Below are positions 24,461 through 33,968 of a DNA stretch of 64,000 bases, one piece after another; position 1 is the stretch's first letter, and every line of letters begins with the position of its first letter. Made by a program: the position numbers and the translations under genes. Origin of the DNA: Bacteroidota bacterium (lineage in GTDB: Bacteria > Bacteroidota > Bacteroidia > Chitinophagales > BACL12); contig JADJIS010000003.1 in assembly GCA_016706865.1 (NCBI GenBank), forward strand, positions 930,001-994,000, given 5' to 3'. The notes under the pieces are model-generated. The model had not been told where the DNA came from and ran no database searches. It was given only the letters and a program-made list of their open reading frames with translations.

Positions 24461-25891
24461 TTAGTTTTCATCAGTCCCCGTAAGTATTTTATATAATTTC
24501 ATTTTATTATATAAAGTTTTGCGGTCGATCTTAAGAATTGTTGCAGCCTTGCTTTTATTATAATTTACTTTAATTAAAGTATTAATAATCATTTCTTTTT
24601 CTGTTTTTTCAGCAAGTGATTTCAGATCGCCTGGTTGCTGTTCTATAGGTTGATGATTTAAGTTATTAACAGAAGTATCTTCTCGTTTTTCAAAAACTAT
24701 TTCGTGTGGTAAAGTTTCTTTTTTTACCAACGAGCCGGAAGTAAGCAGCACTGCACGGCGAACTACATTGCGTAATTCCCGAAGATTACCCGGCCAGGAA
24801 TATTTTTTAAAGATCGCTTTTACTTCATCATCAAAATCATCCACTTCTTTATTTAATTCCTGATTTGCAAGATTTAAAAAATGTTCGGCAAAAAGTCCAA
24901 CATCTTCTCCCCTGTCGCGCAAAGAAGGAACTACCATCGTAAATTCATTCAACCTGTGATAAAGGTCTTCTCTGAAGGCTCCTTTTTTTACACTTTCCTG
25001 CAGATCTTCGTTTGTTGCTACAATAATTCTTACATCAATCTCCACATCCTGGTTACTGCCGATCTTTCGTATTTTTCTTTCCTGGATCGCACGCAATAAT
25101 TGCACTTGAATTTCATAGGATAAATTCCCGATCTCATCAAGAAATAAAGTTCCTCCTTCAGCAAATACAAATTGTCCGGTTTTGTCAACTATTGCTCCTG
25201 TAAACGACCCTTTTATATGTCCGAATAATTCACTTGCAGCTAATTCTCTGCTCAAAGCACCACAGTCAATAGATACAAAAGGCTTATGCATCCTTTTGCT
25301 CTTTTGATGTATCATTTTTGCAACATATTCTTTTCCCGTTCCACTTTCACCGTGTATGATAACCGATAAATTGGTAGGTGCAACAACATCAATATACGAC
25401 ATTATTCTTTTTGCGGTATCGCTTTCACCTTCCACATATTCAAACATGTTTTTTGTGGAATTCTTTTTCGAAGTCGGATTTTTATTCTCTGAATTCTGTA
25501 ATGGAGGAATTATAGCAACCGTTTCCTTTTCTCTTTTTAATGCATTATTGATGGTCAATAATATTTCATCTGGATTTACAGGTTTTGTAACATATTCATA
25601 GGCGCCGTTCTGCATGGCTTTAACAGCGATCCGAATATCAGCATAAGATGTCATAATAATTACAGGCATTCCGGGTTTTATTTCCCGTATCTCCTTTAAT
25701 AATTCCAACCCATCTGTATCGGGTAAACGGAAATCGCTGAGTATAACATCAAAATTCTCTTTTTTTACCTGCAAAATTGCCTCAGCTCCTGAAAAGGCAG
25801 TGGCAGTAGCAAATTCTTTTTTGCTTAAAAAACTTTTCAGCATCAGGCAAAAAGTCGGGTCATCATCAATTATCAATACCGAAGGGCGCAT
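24461..25891 (-). CDS. Sigma-54-dependent response regulator (NtrC family)
   Basis: A 476-aa enhancer-binding activator. The receiver domain spans residues 1-120 (phosphoacceptor D53 in ILSDFRLPDTDG). The AAA+ domain has Walker A GESGTGKE at 181-188, the sigma-54 loop reading GSFTGA at 228-233 (consensus GAFTGA), and Walker B GGTLFLDEIG at 246-255. A Fis-type helix-turn-helix closes the protein (NYNKSKAATILKIDRKTLYNKMKLYKI). I start at 25891 (MRPSVLIIDDDPTF). A frame ten residues longer begins at 25921, but a TATATTTG -7 box overlaps that start. It needs sigma-54 (rpoN), which is not in the window. Confidence 0.93.
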   Translation of the reverse strand: MRPSVLIIDDDPTFCLMLKSFLSKKEFATATAFSGAEAILQVKKENFDVILSDFRLPDTDGLELLKEIREIKPGMPVIIMTSYADIRIAVKAMQNGAYEYVTKPVNPDEILLTINNALKREKETVAIIPPLQNSENKNPTSKKNSTKNMFEYVEGESDTAKRIMSYIDVVAPTNLSVIIHGESGTGKEYVAKMIHQKSKRMHKPFVSIDCGALSRELAASELFGHIKGSFTGAIVDKTGQFVFAEGGTLFLDEIGNLSYEIQVQLLRAIQERKIRKIGSNQDVEIDVRIIVATNEDLQESVKKGAFREDLYHRLNEFTMVVPSLRDRGEDVGLFAEHFLNLANQELNKEVDDFDDEVKAIFKKYSWPGNLRELRNVVRRAVLLTSGSLVKKETLPHEIVFEKREDTSVNNLNHQPIEQQPGDLKSLAEKTEKEMIINTLIKVNYNKSKAATILKIDRKTLYNKMKLYKILTGTDEN

Positions 25892-25918
25892 ATTTACATC
25901 TGTTTTTAAATGGACGCT

Positions 25919-25926
25919 CAAATATA
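25919..25926 (-). promoter_or_regulatory. Putative -7 box (TATATTTG) of the sigma-54 regulator gene
   Basis: This is a full match to TAnnTTTG on the minus strand, 27 bp upstream of the ATG at 25891. Its position decides against the longer start at 25921. Confidence 0.5.
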
Positions 25927-25987
25927 ATCAGATAAATTCAAACAAATTTCTCCAATTTACCAACTAAAAAAATTGATAAATTATTTT

Positions 25988-25995
25988 TAAATTTG
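25988..25995 (+). promoter_or_regulatory. Possible -7 box (TAAATTTG) of the first giant T9SS gene
   Basis: TAAATTTG matches TAnnTTTG, 56 bp upstream of the ATG at 26052. No clear -33 element is seen at the expected spacing. The surrounding DNA is AT-rich, so chance matches are likely. Confidence 0.35.
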
Positions 25996-26051
25996 AGAAG
26001 TGGCACACTAAATTTACACATTCTAATATTTTCATACTTAATCAGCGACTT

Positions 26052-29000
26052 ATGATTCGAACTTTACAAACCCTCCTGAAAGGTGCAACGCTTCTTTTGG
26101 GATTATTTCTTTTATCCAATAATGTAAGTGCTCAATACTGCACGCCCGACTACACAGTCGGAACTGGTGATGGAGATTATATTGACGGTGTGGAGTTGGG
26201 GGATATTTCAAATTTCACCGGTGCGGGTGAAGATTTGAACGATTATACCGACCTTTCTACTCTACTCAATCCCGGTTTAGCCTATGACCTGATTTTGTAT
26301 AACACACCTTCCTGGACAGAAACCTATAATGCATGGATCGACTGGAATCAGGATGAAGTGTTTACAGATGATGAAAAGTTAGCCGCTTCTGATCTTGTAC
26401 TTGACCCGGGAATTACAGGTACTATAAATTTTACAGTACCCTTTACTGCATTGCCCGGTACAACTCGCATGAGGGTTATGTGCGTTTACTTTCCCGGCGA
26501 ACCTATTGATCCTTGTTCTGTTGGCTATTACACCTATGGCGAAGCTGAGGATTATTCTATTAATATACCTGCAGCAGGACCTTATGATCTTGGAGTTACT
26601 TCCATTATTGGTCTGTCAAGTGGTTGCGATCTCGGTATTACCCCATTAACAGTTACTATCACAAATCTTGGTACAGAACCTTCCGGTGATTTTGATATTG
26701 CTTATCAGGTAACGGATCCTGTTCTTGGTTTATTGCCTGTTGTTACTGAAGCATATACGGGAGCCGTTATTCCTTCCCTTACTTCTATAGAATATACTTT
26801 TGCTACAAGTATTGATCTCTCCAATATTGGTGATTATTTTATAACAGCATATACTATTTATGCACCGGATATTGAACCCCTTGATGATGCTAGTGACAAG
26901 TCACTTACTTCAATTCCTACCATAGTAACTTTTCCTTATTATCAGGATTTTGAAGATGGTTCGGCAGGTTGGGTTTCGGGTGGAACAGAAAGTTCGTGGG
27001 AACTCGGCGAACCTGCTGGATTTGCCATAGTAGGACCTCCCCCTCCAACACCCGGAAGTTTAAATTCATGGACTACCTCACTTACGGACTATTATAATCT
27101 TAATGAAAAATCGTATGTGGTTTCTCCATGTCTCGATTTTTCAACCCTTTTGTTGCCATTTATTGAATTCGACCTTAATTATGATATTCAATTATATGAT
27201 GATGGTGCTAAAATGCAATATTCAATCGACGGCGGTGCTACATGGTCAGATCTTGGAGGAATAGGAACCGGCGAAAACTGGTATAACCACGACGCATGTT
27301 ATGCAATGTATCCAACATTTTATATCGATGATTACAATGGATGGTCGGGAAATAGTGCCGGTTGGTTACACGCCTATCATGATCTTACTTTCCTTGCAGG
27401 AGAATCTTCTGTTAAGTTGAGATTCGTTTTTGCATCCAGCAACTACTGGAATTTTAACGACGGATTTGCCTTTGATAATGTTTGGATCGGCGATCCTTAT
27501 CCTAATGATGTAGGTGTTACCGATGTTGTTGACCCTACTTCAGGTCCCTCACTTACCGATATTGAAACCGTTTCCGTTGAGGTGACCAATTTTGGAACCA
27601 TTACACAAACCGGTTTTCCAGTTTCCTATCGTGTGGATGCAGGTCCAATTTATACAGAAACCTTTACAGGTACTTTAGCTGCAGGTGAATCTGGAATTCA
27701 TACTTTTTCTAGCACCGCTGACTTAAGTGTTGATGGAGATTACATATTTAAAGCCTGGACCTCTCTGGCACCGGATGAAGATCTATTAAATGATACACTA
27801 ATTGAAACTATCAGCAACCTTGAACCACTTACCGGAACTGCAGCCTATTATATTTATAGCAATGTTACCGGTTTTGAACCTTGGTACGTAGTTTCAAACG
27901 ATGCCCATATGGACGATGTTTTTGGCGTTGGCGAATGGACCACAGATTTTTATGAAACTGTTGACCCTGCTGTATTATTTGGCACAGGAACTTGTTTCAT
28001 TTATTTGGAAGGATCTGATAGCCATGCCGATGAAATGGAATTATTTCTGAATGCAAATATGACTGCTATGCAGAACTGGGTTGCATCGGGCGGGCATTTA
28101 TTAATAAATGCTGCTCCAAATGAGGGAGATGGAATGAACTTAGGTTTTGATGATGTTCACCTCGATTATTCGTGGTTCACAGGCAATGTGGAAGCCTCTG
28201 ACCCGGGTCATCCGGTTTGGGCTGGTCCTTTTACACCAACTGCAACTTCCATGACAGGTGGATCATATGGACACGCAACAGTTTCAGGTGACGATTTAAC
28301 GCCTATTCTTTACGATTCATTTAATCCTGATAAAATTGTACTTGCAGAAAAATATTGGGGAGCCGGAATTGTAATTTTCGGAGGAATGACCATGACAGAC
28401 TTCCATGGCCCATTCACCGAAGCTCAGAATTTTAGAAAAAATCTCATATCCTATCTTGCAATTTGTACAATATCTGATCATGATGTTGGAGTACAATCTA
28501 TTTTATCTCCACAAACAGCTTGCGGACTTACTGCTATTGAACCTGTTATCATTAAAGTTAGAAATTATGGTTTCCTTCCTCAAACAGATGTTCAGGTTTC
28601 CTATGAGTTAGATGGAGGCGGTGTAGTTACAGAAACCGTTCCGGGTACCCTTGAAGTAGGAGCATCTATAGATTACACTTTTTCAGCTACCGTAAACCTT
28701 GCAGGTATAACTGATTATGATCTGGTTTCATGGACAGAATTACCTTTAGATACCATTTATAGTAATGATACATCTAATGTTAATATCGTTAATATACCGG
28801 TAATTTCAACATTCCCTTATTTCCAAACCTGGGAATCAGGTGGAGAATCAGGATGGGTTGCCTCCGGTGCTGCTTCCACTTGGGAACTTGGATATCCTGA
28901 TGGTCCCGTTATTAATACTCCACCTGTGGCAACACCAGGAAGCCAGTACTCATGGGCCACTAGTTTATTAGCAAATTATAACGATGGCGAAACAAGTTAT

Positions 29001-31364
29001 TTAGAATCGCCTTGTTTCGATATGACCTCATTATTAATACCATATGTTGAAGTTGACCTTTGGTGGGTGACTGAAGAATTCTGGGATGGTTTACAATTGG
29101 AATATTCCACCGATGGAGGTGCTTCCTGGACACTCCTAGGAGATATTGGAACCGGTGACAACTGGTATACTAATTATGGAATTGCATTAGGTGAAGAGAA
29201 TGGTTGGGTTGGGAATGGTCCTGGTTGGGTTACAGCTCATCACGATGTATCATTCCTTGCTGGTGAAACCGATGTGAAATTCCGTTTCTTCTTTGCAGCT
29301 GATGGTATATATAATTTTGATGGTATTGGTCTTGATAACTTCCGACTTCAAGATCCATTCCCGAATGATATTGGTGTTACAGATCTGGTTACACCGGTTT
29401 CTGGTGTTGATCTCACTTCTACCGAGGTGGTGTCAGTTAACGTAACAAATTTCGGACTTCTTTCACAAACACTTTTCCCAGTTTCCTATCAGGTTGACGC
29501 GGGTTTAGTTGTTACTGAAACTTTCACCGGCACACTTGATATTGGTGAAACAGAAGTATTTACTTTCGCTACCACAGCTGATCTTAGTGCTCCTGGAATT
29601 TATACCATTTGTGCATGGACTTCCCTTGCTACAGATGAGGATATCACTAATGATGAACTTCCTGGTTGTCAACCGGTGGTTAATTTTGAACCGGTGTCAG
29701 GAACAGGTGCTTACTATATTTATAGTGAATTTGTTGGTTTCGAACCAGGTTATCTGAATTCAAATTCCACAGCTATGGATGAAGTTTTCGGAGATGATGC
29801 ATGGTTCCTTAATTATTATGAATCTATGGATATTTACTCCGTTTTCAGCGAGGTGAATTGTTTCATATTCTTAGAAGCCAGCGAAAATCACTGGAGCGAA
29901 TTTGAGTCTTTCTTTAATGAAAATTCAGATTTAATAGAAGGATGGGTAGCATCAGGTGGTAATTTATTTATCAATGCATCTCCGTGGGAAGGTGATGGTG
30001 GTTCAGTTGGATTTGGAGGAGTTACTGTTGATTATCCTTGGTATACTTATAATACAATGGCAACAGATCCTGCACACCCTATCCTCAACGGACCTTTCAT
30101 TCCTGTTACGGCTGATCTTTATGGATTTTATGTCGGTTATGCTAAAACAACAGGTTTAGGCATAACTCCAATTATAAATGACCTGTATTGTGCTGATTGT
30201 TATTTATTATCGGAAAAAACCTGGGGTGATGGTCGTGTTATATTCGGAAACATGAGCGTGCCTGAATATTATACTCCTGCTGCGGAAGCTCAAAACCTTC
30301 GTCAGAATATTATCGATTATTTGAAATTGTGTACTCCGGTTGATATTGGTGTTTCCGAATTAGTAACTCCAATAGGAGGATGCGGAATGACAGCGAACGA
30401 GGAAGTAACAATTGTGATCACCAATTATGGTCCAACCACAGTAACAAACACTCCGGTAAAATTCCAACTTGACGCTGACCCGATTGTTGTGGAAACAGCT
30501 CCTGGTCCAATACCGGTTGGAGGAACGTATACATATACTTTTGATGCAACAGCCGATATGTCTGTTGCCGGACCGCATACTCTTGTTGCCTGGACAGATT
30601 TTAGTGGAGATGAAGATGAAACAAACGACCTTTTATCTACAGATTTAGAATCATTTGCAACTCCATCAATCGAATTTGGACCAAACATGACCGTGTGTGA
30701 TGAAGTTATACTTGATGCCTTAAATGTTGGAAGCACCTACTTATGGAGTACAGGTGAAACAACTCAAACAATTTCTGTTACTGTAACAGGAGTTTATTCC
30801 GTTACCATTACTAATCCAACTTCGGGTTGTTCCGTTACTGATGAAATTAGTGTAACTGTAAACTACACACCAATTGCTGACTTTAGTTCAGTAACAACAG
30901 GTTTAACGGTAGTATTTACCAACCTTTCAACCGATGGAGCTGCATATAACTGGAGTTTTGGAGATGGAGGAACATCAACTACTGCCAATCCTTCACATAC
31001 ATATGCAGTAGAAGGTGCTTATACAGTAACTCTTACAGTAACAAATGGTTGTGGTTCAGACTTTTATAGTTTCGTGATCGAGGTTGGAGATGCAATTAAT
31101 GACATCACTTTAGCGGATGCAATTAGTGTATATCCTAACCCAACATCCGACAATACTACTGTAACTATCAACATGACAGAAGCAGAAGATCTGACACTGG
31201 AATTGGTGAATACTTTAGGTCAAACCGTATGGTCTGCTCATCCGGGTCCCATAACTACAGCAACATTTGAAATAAATATGACTCCTTTTGCAAGTGGTGT
31301 TTATCAATTAAATATTTCAAGTGAAAATGCAACAACAACTAAACAAATAATTCTTAGTAAATAA
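26052..31364 (+). CDS. Giant multidomain T9SS surface protein, paralogue 1
   Basis: A 1770-aa secreted protein. A signal peptide (1-27) is followed by a GEVED domain (about 45-175; WIDWNQDEVF and YTYGEAEDYS). Then come CARDB-like Ig repeats alternating with larger modules. Jelly-roll/MAM-like domains lie at about 290-483 and 916-1103 (FPYYQDFEDGSAGWV ... AFDNVWIGDP). Alpha/beta domains lie at about 594-806 and 1215-1427 (AYYIYSN.TGFEPWY ... WVASGGHLLINAAPNEGDGM), resembling glutamine-amidotransferase/ThuA folds. After the last CARDB come an Ig-like domain (about 1537-1606), a PKD domain (about 1606-1679; YNWSFGDGGTSTTANPSHTY) and a T9SS type A sorting domain (about 1690-1770). The role is probably adhesion or polymer binding. 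The ThuA and jelly-roll names are my inference from pattern. Confidence 0.85.
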   Translation: MIRTLQTLLKGATLLLGLFLLSNNVSAQYCTPDYTVGTGDGDYIDGVELGDISNFTGAGEDLNDYTDLSTLLNPGLAYDLILYNTPSWTETYNAWIDWNQDEVFTDDEKLAASDLVLDPGITGTINFTVPFTALPGTTRMRVMCVYFPGEPIDPCSVGYYTYGEAEDYSINIPAAGPYDLGVTSIIGLSSGCDLGITPLTVTITNLGTEPSGDFDIAYQVTDPVLGLLPVVTEAYTGAVIPSLTSIEYTFATSIDLSNIGDYFITAYTIYAPDIEPLDDASDKSLTSIPTIVTFPYYQDFEDGSAGWVSGGTESSWELGEPAGFAIVGPPPPTPGSLNSWTTSLTDYYNLNEKSYVVSPCLDFSTLLLPFIEFDLNYDIQLYDDGAKMQYSIDGGATWSDLGGIGTGENWYNHDACYAMYPTFYIDDYNGWSGNSAGWLHAYHDLTFLAGESSVKLRFVFASSNYWNFNDGFAFDNVWIGDPYPNDVGVTDVVDPTSGPSLTDIETVSVEVTNFGTITQTGFPVSYRVDAGPIYTETFTGTLAAGESGIHTFSSTADLSVDGDYIFKAWTSLAPDEDLLNDTLIETISNLEPLTGTAAYYIYSNVTGFEPWYVVSNDAHMDDVFGVGEWTTDFYETVDPAVLFGTGTCFIYLEGSDSHADEMELFLNANMTAMQNWVASGGHLLINAAPNEGDGMNLGFDDVHLDYSWFTGNVEASDPGHPVWAGPFTPTATSMTGGSYGHATVSGDDLTPILYDSFNPDKIVLAEKYWGAGIVIFGGMTMTDFHGPFTEAQNFRKNLISYLAICTISDHDVGVQSILSPQTACGLTAIEPVIIKVRNYGFLPQTDVQVSYELDGGGVVTETVPGTLEVGASIDYTFSATVNLAGITDYDLVSWTELPLDTIYSNDTSNVNIVNIPVISTFPYFQTWESGGESGWVASGAASTWELGYPDGPVINTPPVATPGSQYSWATSLLANYNDGETSYLESPCFDMTSLLIPYVEVDLWWVTEEFWDGLQLEYSTDGGASWTLLGDIGTGDNWYTNYGIALGEENGWVGNGPGWVTAHHDVSFLAGETDVKFRFFFAADGIYNFDGIGLDNFRLQDPFPNDIGVTDLVTPVSGVDLTSTEVVSVNVTNFGLLSQTLFPVSYQVDAGLVVTETFTGTLDIGETEVFTFATTADLSAPGIYTICAWTSLATDEDITNDELPGCQPVVNFEPVSGTGAYYIYSEFVGFEPGYLNSNSTAMDEVFGDDAWFLNYYESMDIYSVFSEVNCFIFLEASENHWSEFESFFNENSDLIEGWVASGGNLFINASPWEGDGGSVGFGGVTVDYPWYTYNTMATDPAHPILNGPFIPVTADLYGFYVGYAKTTGLGITPIINDLYCADCYLLSEKTWGDGRVIFGNMSVPEYYTPAAEAQNLRQNIIDYLKLCTPVDIGVSELVTPIGGCGMTANEEVTIVITNYGPTTVTNTPVKFQLDADPIVVETAPGPIPVGGTYTYTFDATADMSVAGPHTLVAWTDFSGDEDETNDLLSTDLESFATPSIEFGPNMTVCDEVILDALNVGSTYLWSTGETTQTISVTVTGVYSVTITNPTSGCSVTDEISVTVNYTPIADFSSVTTGLTVVFTNLSTDGAAYNWSFGDGGTSTTANPSHTYAVEGAYTVTLTVTNGCGSDFYSFVIEVGDAINDITLADAISVYPNPTSDNTTVTINMTEAEDLTLELVNTLGQTVWSAHPGPITTATFEINMTPFASGVYQLNISSENATTTKQIILSK

Positions 31365-31400
31365 TTTAGTCAGGGTTAAAATAATTTCACTCTTTAATTT

Positions 31401-31432
31401 AAAAGAGGCCTCCTGGAGGCCTCTTTTTTTTT
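31401..31432 (+). terminator. Rho-independent terminator of giant gene 1
   Basis: AGAGGCCTCC and GGAGGCCTCT form a perfect stem followed by nine or more Ts, 37 bp after the stop. Confidence 0.93.
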
Positions 31433-31926
31433 ATTTATATAAATAAAATACTGCAAATAAAATTGTACTGTAAATTTTAATCTTCGCTAAAGACTGCTAC
31501 CCAGCTAATTTATAGGCGACAATTTAATTATTGAATATTGTTTTTGTTTACACGTAATTATTAAAATTATAATCCACCCTGAATCGGTTTATTTATTTTA
31601 ATTCAAGACAGAATTTAATTCAGATTAAATTATCATACGAACAAAATATTTTTTAATCACTAATTTTTATTTCAACTAATTTATTTTAATACCGTAATTT
31701 AAAATTTAATTTTCCAATTATTAAAATACATTTAATTAATAGAATAATTGTAAATAAAATTTGATTTCCGTTTTATTGCAAGATTTTACAAACACACCTA
31801 AATTCACAATAATCCACAGGCCTGTTAAGATTGACCATTTTTTAACACAAATATTTTATAAAAAACAAAAAGTATGTATTACTTTAGGCACTTAATTGCG
31901 ATTTAATCATTCAATTTTAAGGCATT
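31433..31926. other. AT-rich non-coding gap between the two giant genes
   Basis: About 490 bp of strongly AT-rich DNA with many A and T runs and no protein-like frame. It should contain the promoter of the second giant gene; TACTTTAG near 31884 is only a partial -7 match. No heptamer arrays or strong palindromes were seen. Confidence 0.4.
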
Positions 31927-33954
31927 ATGATAAAACACCTACCAACACTTCTCAAACGTGTATTAATTTTATTGGCATTTATTTCTACACGAAGCGTTTT
32001 CGCCGGAGGCGATAACAATTATTACATTTACTCAAATGCCTATGGCGGAGCTGAGCCCTGGTATACAACTACAAATACGGAAGCTATGAACGGAGTTTTC
32101 GGAGTTGGTGGTTGGTTTCAGGATTTCTTTGAGACCTGCGATCCGGAATTCATCTTTTCTTCCAACACAAACTTTGTGTTCCTGGAAGGTTCTGATGGTT
32201 TCGCGGATGAACTGGAATCATTCCTTTCTGTGAACTCTGATCTTATTGAGACCTGGGTTAACGGTGGAGGAAGACTTCTACTTAATTCAGCACCAAATGA
32301 AGGCGACGGAATGTCATTCTATTTTGGTGATGTGAACCTTACTTATTGGGGTGGGTCAAGTGATGTAACGGCAACTGATGCGATGCATCCTATATTTAAC
32401 GGCCCTTACACACCTACTGGTCTCGATTGGACAGGTTCTTCCTTTTCACATGCAAGTGTGTCAGGTACAGATATTACCCCGTTAATCGTTGACTCCTTCA
32501 CTCCTACAACAGTAGCTCTTTCAGAAGGAAGATACGGTGCAGATGGTATTGTTTGTTTTGGCGGCATGACAACTTCCAATTTTCATTATCCGAGTTTTGA
32601 AGCTACTAACCTTTTGTGGAACATTATCTATTATCTGGCTTATTACGAAATTCCAGATCATGATATGGCTTCTATGACCTTGGTTAACCCTTCCAATGGA
32701 TGTGGAATGGGCGTTGAAGATGTGATTGCAAATTTTAAAAACTACGGAACTAATGATGAAACAAGTGTTTCTGTAAGTTATCAATTAGGTGTAGGTCCTG
32801 TAATTACTGATATTATTGCAGGTCCGATTTTAGCAGGTTCTACTTATACGCATACTTTCTCTGTGCCTGCTGATGTAGCGGCTCTTGGAACTTACGACTT
32901 TCATGTTTGGGTTTCACTGCCTACTGATGAAGATCCGGCTAATGACGATCTCAACGTAACAGTTGAAAATATTCCGGTGATTACTTCCTTCCCATATTTT
33001 GAAGATTATGAGGATGGTGCAGCAGGATGGACTCTTGGTGGAGCATTAAGCACTTGGGAACTCGGCGATCCTGCTGGTTTTGCAATTGTTGGACCACCTC
33101 CAGCAACTCCGGGAAGCTTGAATTCATGGACTACTAGTTTAACAGGATATTATAACGACAACGAAAAATCATATGTTATTTCTCCTTGTCTCGATTTCAC
33201 AACTTTGGTTTTTCCTTACCTTGAAATGGATATCAACTGGGATACACAAACATATTCTGATGGTGCCAAAGTTCAATATTCAACCGATGCCGGTTACACC
33301 TGGAGTGATCTGGGCAATGTGGGCACGGGTACAAATTGGTACAATACCTTAAATGTATACGGTATGTGGCCTGATTTCTACCTAACAGATTATAGAGGTT
33401 GGGATGGAAATAGTGGTGGCTGGAAACATGCTTACCATGATCTTTCTTTCCTTGCAGGTCAACCTTCAGTAAAGATCAGAATAGTTTATGGTGCCGATTC
33501 TTATTGGAACTACTACGACGGATTTGCTTTCGATAATTTTAAAGTTTCAGACCTTTTCCCTAACGATGTGGGCGTAACATCTATATATGAACCAAACTCT
33601 GGTCCTGGAAAAACTGCAACAGAACCTATATCTGTTGTGATTAAAAATTTTGGAACTCTTTCTCAAACCGGTTTTGATGTTTCATATCAAATGGACGGTG
33701 GTTCAGTTGTAACTGAAACCTTTACTGGAACTGTTGATCCGGGTTTAACTGCTATTCATTATTTTTCTTCAACAGAAGACTTAAGTCTGATTGGAGATTA
33801 TGAATTTACAGCATGGACCGACCTTGGTACCGACGAAGATCTGTATAATGATACTATAACCGAAACGGTGAGTAGTTTACTTCCGATATCCGGTACAAGT
33901 GCATATTATATATATATAGTAATACCACAGGTGGTGAACCTTGGTATACTATAA
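31927..33954 (+). CDS. Giant T9SS surface protein paralogue 2, N-terminal part (frameshifted gene)
   Basis: The first 675 codons of a gene that continues to 37442. A signal peptide (1-27, ending SVFAGG) leads directly into an alpha/beta ThuA-like module (about 29-240; YYIYSNAYGGAEPWYTTTN ... LLLNSAPNEGDGM). A CARDB-like repeat, a jelly-roll module (about 350-546; FPYFEDYEDGAAGWTLGG) and another CARDB follow. The next ThuA-like module opens AYYIY and then loses frame in the (TA)6 tract at 33907-33918. Removing one TA gives AYYIYSNTTGGEPWYTITN, matching the paralogous modules. The last dozen residues here are out of frame. It lacks the GEVED domain of paralogue 1. Confidence 0.82.
   Translation: MIKHLPTLLKRVLILLAFISTRSVFAGGDNNYYIYSNAYGGAEPWYTTTNTEAMNGVFGVGGWFQDFFETCDPEFIFSSNTNFVFLEGSDGFADELESFLSVNSDLIETWVNGGGRLLLNSAPNEGDGMSFYFGDVNLTYWGGSSDVTATDAMHPIFNGPYTPTGLDWTGSSFSHASVSGTDITPLIVDSFTPTTVALSEGRYGADGIVCFGGMTTSNFHYPSFEATNLLWNIIYYLAYYEIPDHDMASMTLVNPSNGCGMGVEDVIANFKNYGTNDETSVSVSYQLGVGPVITDIIAGPILAGSTYTHTFSVPADVAALGTYDFHVWVSLPTDEDPANDDLNVTVENIPVITSFPYFEDYEDGAAGWTLGGALSTWELGDPAGFAIVGPPPATPGSLNSWTTSLTGYYNDNEKSYVISPCLDFTTLVFPYLEMDINWDTQTYSDGAKVQYSTDAGYTWSDLGNVGTGTNWYNTLNVYGMWPDFYLTDYRGWDGNSGGWKHAYHDLSFLAGQPSVKIRIVYGADSYWNYYDGFAFDNFKVSDLFPNDVGVTSIYEPNSGPGKTATEPISVVIKNFGTLSQTGFDVSYQMDGGSVVTETFTGTVDPGLTAIHYFSSTEDLSLIGDYEFTAWTDLGTDEDLYNDTITETVSSLLPISGTSAYYIYIVIPQVVNLGIL
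33907..33918 (+). repeat. (TA)6 tract at a coding frameshift
   Basis: A run of six TA dinucleotides lies exactly where the giant gene changes frame; five units would restore it. The paralogous module at 27841 has a shorter alternating run here. Confidence 0.85.
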
Positions 33955-33968
33955 CCAATACTACAGCA

